From the NCBI RefSeq assembly GCF_963576675.1, contig NC_088917.1, positions 14,350,001 through 14,414,000 of the forward strand: a stretch of 64,000 nt of DNA. The letters run 5' to 3'. Shown here in pieces: positions 57,605 through 64,000 of the stretch. The notes beneath the pieces are model-generated. The model was not told where the DNA came from. It did no database searches and saw only the letters and a program-made list of their open reading frames with translations. The translations under genes were made by a program, and so were the position numbers. Source of the DNA: Euphorbia lathyris. Lineage: Eukaryota; Streptophyta; Magnoliopsida; Malpighiales; Euphorbiaceae. How positions within the stretch are numbered: the first letter of the stretch is position 1; every line of letters begins with the position of its first letter.

Positions 57605-58456
57605 ATGGTACAATTGACACATACAAACTTTTGGATACAGATTCATGGTCTTACACAGAATTTGTTTACTGAGACAGTGGCACAGGCATTGGGAAATTTC
57701 ATTGGGTCTTATGTATCTATGGACTCAAAAGCGAAATGGATAAATGAGCAAAGTTATCTCCGTGTGCGAGTTAGCGTGGATATCAGACAACCATTACAAA
57801 ATGGAAAAAAAGTAAGAAGGGCAGGAGGTGATTGGTTGAACTGTGTCTTTAAATATGAAAAATTACCAATTATATGTTTTATATGTGGTCTAATTGGACA
57901 TTTGGATAGACATTGTGAGATCTTTTTTCGTAGCAAGGAAGAAGACTTAGTGAGGGGGTGGGATGCTTCTATAAAGGCTCCCTTACGACGTGCTAGTGTT
58001 ATGGGAGGAGAAAGATGGCTGAAGGAAGAGGCTAGACCCGATGGAAATATGGTATATGGCTCAAACAGAAATGCTGGTAGTAGTACAACGGGACAGCGGA
58101 AGGAACCAACCCATAGACATAATCTACGACATCTATCAAAGAATTTTGGTGTAAGCTTTTATGCTCAGGAGGATGTGGAAATCCCTCCAGTTAATCTCTT
58201 GCAATCAGAAATTGGATTAGAAGTAGGAGAGGAAAGGAAAAGACGAAGAGGCGAACTTGTTGCATTTCAACCAAAACCAATTGAGAATATACAAGAGGTA
58301 ACCATTCAAACCATGGAAGTTGATGATCTATCCCCAAACCAGGAAAATGATAATGATAATAAAGCTTGCGAGCAAGAACAGAGAAACGCGAAGTTTCAAA
58401 ACAAAGCTAAGCAGCAAACAGGAAAGGAAGGCCAAATGGTCTGCCCAGAGCAATGA
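57605..58456 (+). pseudogene. LINE ORF1 protein, N-terminally truncated
   Basis: About 283 residues of element sequence. FWIQIHGLTQNLFTETVAQA is the middle of the DUF4283 RNA-binding domain, followed by a zinc knuckle, CFICGLIGHLDRHC, near residue 95, then a hydrophilic tail rich in Glu, Lys and Asn. The open frame upstream of 57602 is flanking DNA read by chance. The stop codon TGA at 58454-58456 overlaps the ATG of ORF2 (58453-58455). Confidence 0.85.
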
Positions 58457-61400
58457 AAATCTTTAGTTGGAACTGCGAAGGTCTGGGCAACACTAGGGCA
58501 GTTCCCATTCTGTGTGAGCTCATCAAAGCTCATAGGCCTGATGTTATTTTCTTGTATGAAACTCTGGTTTGTCAATCTCGCATTGAAGCTATCAGGGTAC
58601 GCATTGGTTTTGAAGGATGTTTTGTTGTTGATAGGATTGGGAGAAGTGGAGGAATAGGTGCTTTTGGAGAAAGTCCAGTATGTGCTCCTTAAGATCATTT
58701 TCATCAAATTACATTGATTTGACTGTAAATGATCCTAGGGAAGGAGACTGGCGTCTTACTGGTTTTTATGGGTATCAAAGAGAGCTAGACGAAGGACTTC
58801 TTGGGATTTACTAAGGAGCCTTGCTGCCGCCTCTCCTCTCCCATAGTCTATTTTATGAGATTTTAATGATCTACTTGTTCATAGTGATAAAAAAAAGGGA
58901 TGAATGAGCATCCTGAGTGGTGTTATAAGGGATTTAGAGATACACTTACTGATTGTGGCCTTACTAATATTCCGTTACAAGGATATCCATATACATGGGT
59001 ACGACACAGAGGTAAACCAAATGAAGTTCAAGAGAAGCTTGATCGAAGCCTTTGTACAGAAGCGTGGGGGAGGCGTTTTCCTGGTAATTTTTGTGTTAAT
59101 TCTATTGCTGCCACTTCAGATCACTCCCCAATAATCTTACATACATCAACCGATTTAACTATTCTAAAGCAAAAACAGTTCAGATTCGAGCAACGATGGC
59201 TAAGGGATGAGGAGATTTGGAATGTGATTAAGGAGGCATGGGGATCAGATAGGCGAACGGTACTGAGTTCGCGGTTAGCGCATGTGGCAGAGGTGTTTAT
59301 GAGATGGAGCAGAAGTAGTGATGTCAACTTTCGTCAGAAAACTGAACAATTAAAAGAAAAGTTAATACAACTACGTGATCTAGGAGGTCCAAATAATAGT
59401 GATGAGTATGAGTCGACCCGAGCTGAGTATGTGAGAATTATGGTTCAAGAGGAAGACCACTAGAAACAAAGAGCAAAAGTCTTATGGCTTCAAGAGGGAG
59501 ATTTGAATACTCGTTTTTATCATTCTTTTGCTAATGGAAGGCGGAAGCAGAACAATTTAACAGGGCTTAAGAATCAAGCAGGAGACTGGATTGATGATAA
59601 GGATGGGATGGGGCAGATTGTAATATAGTATTTTGAATCGGTTTTCTCTGATAGTAACAGTGAATGGAGTGAAGTGGTGGATTTGATGCAGCCACGCATC
59701 ACTGATTGAGACAATGAGCAATTACTACGACCACTTACAAAACAGGAATTCAAGAGAGCTTTATTCGATATGCATCCTGATAAGACTCTAGGACCTGATG
59801 GATTTAATCCAGGATTTTATCAAAAATTTTAGGACATAATTGGAGATGATATCTTCACAGCTGGGTCAACATGGTTTCATCAAGGTATGTTCCCCTCTAA
59901 GCTTAATAATACTATCATTACTCTCATTCCAAAGTGTGAGAATCCTGTTATTATGACTTAACTTCGTCCAATAGCACTGTGTAATGTTATACTCAGAATT
60001 TTCTCCAAAGTCTTAGCAAATAGATTAAAAATTCTTTTGCCTGGGATTATCTTTGAAAATCAATCTGCTTTTATTAAAGGGAGGTCTATTCATGACAACG
60101 TTTTGATTGCATTTGAACTTATCCATAGCATTAACAATAACGTTGCTAAAAAAAAGTAGGTAATGTGGCACTAAAGGTTGATATGAGTAAAACATATGAC
60201 AGGGTGGATTGGAATTATCTAAGAGAATTGATGCTAAAGTTGGGGTTTGCACATAAATGGGTGAATTTGATAATGCATTGTGTATCTTCTGTGCAATATA
60301 TGGTTAGAATAAATGATCAGTTGGTTGGTCCTGTTTGTCCAAAAAGAGGGCTCCGCCAAGGTGATCCACTATTACCGTATTTATTTCTGCTGTGTGTTGA
60401 AGGGTTGACATCATTATTGGTGGCAGCTGAGAATAGGGGGTTATTGCATGGGTGCCGAGTTAAGCGAGGGGCGCCGGCGATTTCACATTTGCTCTTTGCT
60501 GATGATGCATTCTTATTTTGCCAAGCTACCATATCTGAAGCTAGAGTGTTAAAAAAATTACTCAGATTATATGAATTAGCTTCGGGGCAGGCTATAAATT
60601 GTCAAAAATCCGGAATCATGTTTAGTAGAAATGTGGTAAATGACCTGGCTATGGGAATTTCTAGCATTTTGGGTATTACTAGTCCGTTGAATACGGGAAG
60701 GTATCTAGGTCTTCCATCGTTGGTGGGCAAAACGAAACGAGCAATCTTTGCACACTTCAGAGATAGATTATGGAAGCGGCTACAACGCTGGAGAGGGAAA
60801 GGAATATCAAAAGCTGGTAAGGCTACACTTATTCGAGCAGCAGGGCAAGCCATCCCAATCTATTTCATGAGTGTATTCTTGCTCCCTATATCGACGGCTG
60901 AGGAATTACAACGAATGCTGAATTCGTTTTGGTGGGGTAATAAAAAAGTCAGGTGAGAGAGGACTGAATTGGATGGCATGGGACAGATTATGTGCTCCAA
61001 AATTAATGGGAGGACTGAGTTTCTGAAATTTCACAGCCTTTAATCTTGCTATGTTGGGAAAACATGGATGACGGTTATTTACCAATCCATCTTCGCTTGT
61101 TAGTAAAGTTTTCAAAGCTAAATATTATTCAAGAGAGGATTTTATGGGGGCCTCATTGGGGCATTCACCAAGTTTTATATGGCGAAGTATCTGGAGTTCT
61201 CAACTAATCATTAGAGAATGAATTAGATGGAAAATTGGAAACGGTCAATCAATAAATGTGTGGAGTGAGAGATTGTTACATAATGAGGATGATGGCTATA
61301 TACGAACCCCTATGGTGGAAGGTTTGGAATATTTGAAAGTTAATGATTTGTTTATCCATAATTCTAGGGATTGGGATGAAGAGTTGTTGGAGGAAATTTT

Positions 61401-62577
61401 CGAGCATAGAGATATTACAGAAATTCATAAATTGGCTGTTGGTACGTTGAGTAGTGAGGATCGGTTAATATGGAAATTCCATTCTTCGGGAGGCTACACG
61501 GTGAAAAGTGCTTACCGGTTGGCTACAACGATGGAAGCAGGTGAAAGATTTCATGTTCAGGGAGCCTGGAAAAAATTATGGTATGCTGAAATTCCACAAA
61601 AGGTCCGGCATTTTGGTTGGCAATTAGCACGCAATTGTCTCCCAACGCGTGTGAATCTTCAATTTCGTGGGTTACAGGTATGTAGTAATTGTGTGATATG
61701 TAATGAACCTTGGGAGGATGGATGGCATCTTTTTATTGAATGTGCAGGAGCTATAAGAGTATGGCAGAAGGCGGGACTTCTGGAACGAATTAATGCGGAG
61801 GCGACATTGGCTGAGAACCTGACAACATGGTTTCATAATATAATTAGAGCAGCACCGGAACAAATTGTAAAAACATTTTTGATGCACCTCTGGAGTTTAT
61901 GGCAGGCTAGAAATACCCGTCTTTGGCAATATGAGATTCACACAACAGATCAAATAGTGGCTCAAGCTTGCACAGTACTTAATGATTGGTCAGAAGCAAA
62001 TGCCTTGAGGAATCGGACTAGTACAGGAGAACAATGGATCGGAAATACAGTAGCAAGAAATATTTCATCTGCTGGTTGCACGGCTTGGCATCCGCCATCA
62101 GAAGGATTTCTCTCGTGTTGTGTTGATGCCGCATGCTTTAACGCTGATGGTCGTGCAGGGATGAGAACAGCAGTACGAGATGCAAATGGACAGTTTGTAA
62201 TGGGGAGATGTGCGGGTTTGTTATGTTGTCCGACAACACGAGAATGTGAGGCCGAAGCTCTATTACATGCTATGCAATGGCTAGAAGCTGATGGAATAAG
62301 GAATGTGGTTTTCGAATCTGATGCTAAACAAGTGATTGATGCAATAAATTCTAGTTCTATTGATGATTCTGAATTTGGGGATAGAATTACTCAAATACGA
62401 TCGATCCTAACATCAAATGACTCTTACTCAGTCAAATGGATACGGCGGCAAGCGAATGGGATGACACATGTGTTAGCACAGTCTTCTCATTTATCCACTT
62501 GCCCTTCTTTTTTTAATTTATTACCGAGTTATGTTTCTGTTTCATTGTTACAATTTTGCCATGATTTGGCTCATTAA
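58453..62577 (+). pseudogene. LINE ORF2: AP-type endonuclease, RT and RNase H, multiply broken
   Basis: The endonuclease begins SWNCEGLGNT and has VIFLYET for the usual SET Glu motif, then a frame break near 58650-58860 and SIAATSDHSPIIL with the SDH motif. TAG at 59461, further stops near 59626, 59707, 59830 and 59959, and a frame change in an A-run at about 60155 precede the RT core: ALKVDMSKTYDRVDW, RQGDPLLPYLF and the LLFADDAF active site (FADD). Another frame change follows at about 60950. 61258-62577 is open and holds a zinc-binding-RT segment and an RNase H domain with VDAACFNADGR, ECEAEALLHAM and VFESDAKQVIDA. It cannot mobilise itself. Confidence 0.9.
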
Positions 62578-62639
62578 TCCATTGTTTTTTTTATTAAAAA
62601 AAAACTCGAATACCGAGCTCATTCTATATAAGCCTCATG

Positions 62640-62945
62640 AAAGATCCGCCGTCAGGTATTGATATGCCCACCAGATGACTGTGCCGCCTTTCCATGAGAA
62701 AACCGACATCATTAAAGGCAAGTAATAGCCCATTAATGAGCTAACGACAATATTTGAATGAACTCAGTAACCACCATTAATGAGGCATTAATGGAGATTT
62801 TCTGGTTACCAAATCGATGGTTACGACTAACCTAGTATAAATAAACATGCATCCCAAACTATTGAGGTACACTTTTCAATACCATTTTTCGTGCTTTTGC
62901 TTTATTATTTTCAATACTTTGCTTTATTGAGGTGACGAGTAAGGG
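62640..62945 (+). repeat. LTR-like fragment upstream of the second pseudokinase copy
   Basis: It contains AACCTAGTATAAATAAACATG, then ACTATTGAGGTACACTTTTC and a T-rich leader, recalling the order seen at 4850-5215. It directly abuts the left limit of the duplicated pseudokinase 5' region. The assignment is tentative. Confidence 0.3.
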
Positions 62946-63212
62946 AGAGAGAAACTTTTTTAGAGGTAGTGAATAGATTCCAACGCTTGGACGAGGTAAA
63001 ATGAGTATTAGATAATTTAGACGGAGAGAAAAGAGAGAGGTAACTGGTGTAAAAACGGACTCAACGGAGGAAAATACATGTCAACAGGAACTGTGGTTAT
63101 GAGTGTAATAAAATGTAAAGTTACCTAGCTTTTATGTAATATTTTGAAGTTCATTGACCATACCATCAAAATAATCAAAGTTCAGTGGCCATGGGTGTAA
63201 TTTACCTTTCCT

Positions 63213-63220
63213 TATATAAA
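63213..63220 (+). promoter_or_regulatory. TATA-like box of the second pseudokinase copy
   Basis: TATATAAA about 40 nt before the ATG at 63260, in the position of TTATATA before the first copy. Confidence 0.45.
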
Positions 63221-63259
63221 GCTTAAACAATCGTCTAATTTATTCCATTAGAGATCAGA

Positions 63260-64000
63260 ATGACTGAGGAAGAAAAAGTGAAGGACTCATCATCTCTCTC
63301 AGGTTCGCTGCTTCTTCCTGAATCTCCCTGTTTATTTTATAATACGATTGCAAAACTATCTGTAAGGTCGTTTACTCGTTTTGGCAGGTCGATGTAAGCG
63401 AATCAATGACAGAGGTTTGACAGACGAAGAACTAGAGAATTGTGTAAATGGATTCAGTGAAGAAAATTTTATGGGAAAATTCCAATTTGGAGAAGTTTAT
63501 CGCGGAACTTATGATGGAACAGAGGTGGTTGTGAAGATTTGGAAAAAACAGGCTAGATATAGAGTGCTCCCCGGGGAGAATGAAGGCAGATTGGAAGTGA
63601 GTTTCTTCGACTAGGTTTCTGATTTTGTTGCATTTTATTTTGTGGTAAGTAAAATTGTGCTTCAATTTATTTTATAGGATGAAAGACGGTTACATAACTA
63701 TTTCCAAATGTATGAGTTCCATCCGAATGTGGCCAAGCCATGGGCAATCTGTCATGGCAGAAAACATCTTGCTATTGTTTATCATACGAATCCAAAGGCA
63801 ATCGACACACTACATAATCTCATTGAGAAAGGTATAGGTTAATTTGACTGTTGCGGAATCTTACTTTCGCTATTTCTTTTGAATCGCTGATGTTATTCAT
63901 TTTGATAATCAGTTTCGTTTTGTTCTTTTAACTGTTAATCTAATTTACTTGTTTTTGCTGAAATCATAAAATCATTATATTTTGATGATATAAAGGTCGT
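63260..64000 (+). CDS. Second copy of the pseudokinase gene, exons 1-3, runs off the right edge
   Basis: Exons 63260-63302, 63388-63596 and 63678-63831 have the same lengths (43, 209 and 154 nt), phases and splice sites as the first copy and stay open. Protein changes in exon 2 include Val-to-Asp and Ser-to-Arg near INVSG/INDRG, Asn-to-Asp and Gly-to-Ala; the loop-like MGKFQFGEVYRG and the Lys in VVVKIW are unchanged. The intron 2 Mutator MITE and intron 3 RTE fragment of the first copy are absent. The HRD and DFG regions lie beyond the window, so whether this copy also lacks catalysis is unseen. Confidence 0.8.

Larger units (their letters stand above)
57586..62616 (+). mobile_element. 5'-truncated L1-like LINE with 16-bp target duplication
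   Basis: The target AAAACTCGAATACCGA occurs at 57586-57601 and again at 62601-62616, right after the A-tail (TTATTAAAAAAAA). The element proper is 57602-62600, about 5.0 kb. It begins inside the ORF1 nucleic-acid-binding domain, so the 5' UTR and the ORF1 N-terminus were never copied, a normal outcome of target-primed reverse transcription. ORF1 carries a zinc knuckle; ORF2 carries endonuclease, RT and RNase H regions, with several breaks. Confidence 0.95.

Overview
This is a nuclear plant window, almost certainly from a eudicot. It is AT-rich, its genes are intron-split, it carries plant glycosyltransferase and receptor-kinase-type coding sequence, and it holds plant Ty1/copia, Ty3/gypsy, L1-like and RTE LINEs, an Au-type SINE, CACTA, hAT, Mutator and PIF/Harbinger elements. 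I see no organellar or bacterial operon structure. The species cannot be named from the sequence. Exon models below come from ORFs, GT-AG sites and intron phase read by eye; no database search was run.

Only two host loci look intact. At the left edge (1-3715, minus) are the first three exons of an exostosin-type GT47 glycosyltransferase whose 3' end lies outside the window. At 42798-53535 (plus) is a 12-exon gene that splices in phase to 739 codons and carries two kinase-like domains in tandem. Both domains lack the catalytic HRD aspartate, so the product is probably a double pseudokinase. A second copy begins at 63260 and runs off the right edge.

The rest is layered transposon and pseudogene sequence. 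Region 6599-9975 is duplicated at about 18649-27785, and the second copy is split by about 6.1 kb of foreign sequence that includes a xyloglucan endotransglucosylase pseudogene. Each duplicate contains a subtilase pseudogene arranged as an inverted repeat. Between the duplicates, a nearly full-length copia element (11729-17589, 5-bp target duplication) sits inside the gag region of an older gypsy element. Between 29 and 41 kb there are two Mutator-like elements with captured host gene pieces (a FERONIA/CrRLK1L ectodomain fragment and an Ole e 1-like fragment); the second is interrupted by a 5-kb CACTA element that itself holds a coiled-coil gene fragment. The introns of the double-pseudokinase gene host a Mutator MITE, an RTE LINE fragment, an Au-like SINE, a PIF/Harbinger MITE and several inverted-repeat elements. 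A 5'-truncated L1-like LINE with RNase H (57602-62600, 16-bp target duplication) lies between the two pseudokinase copies.

The observations most worth following are the double-pseudokinase gene and its neighbouring copy, the gene-capturing elements, a U UUU UUA slippery heptamer in exact phase at the copia ORF junction, and the subtilase inverted repeats, which could give hairpin RNA.
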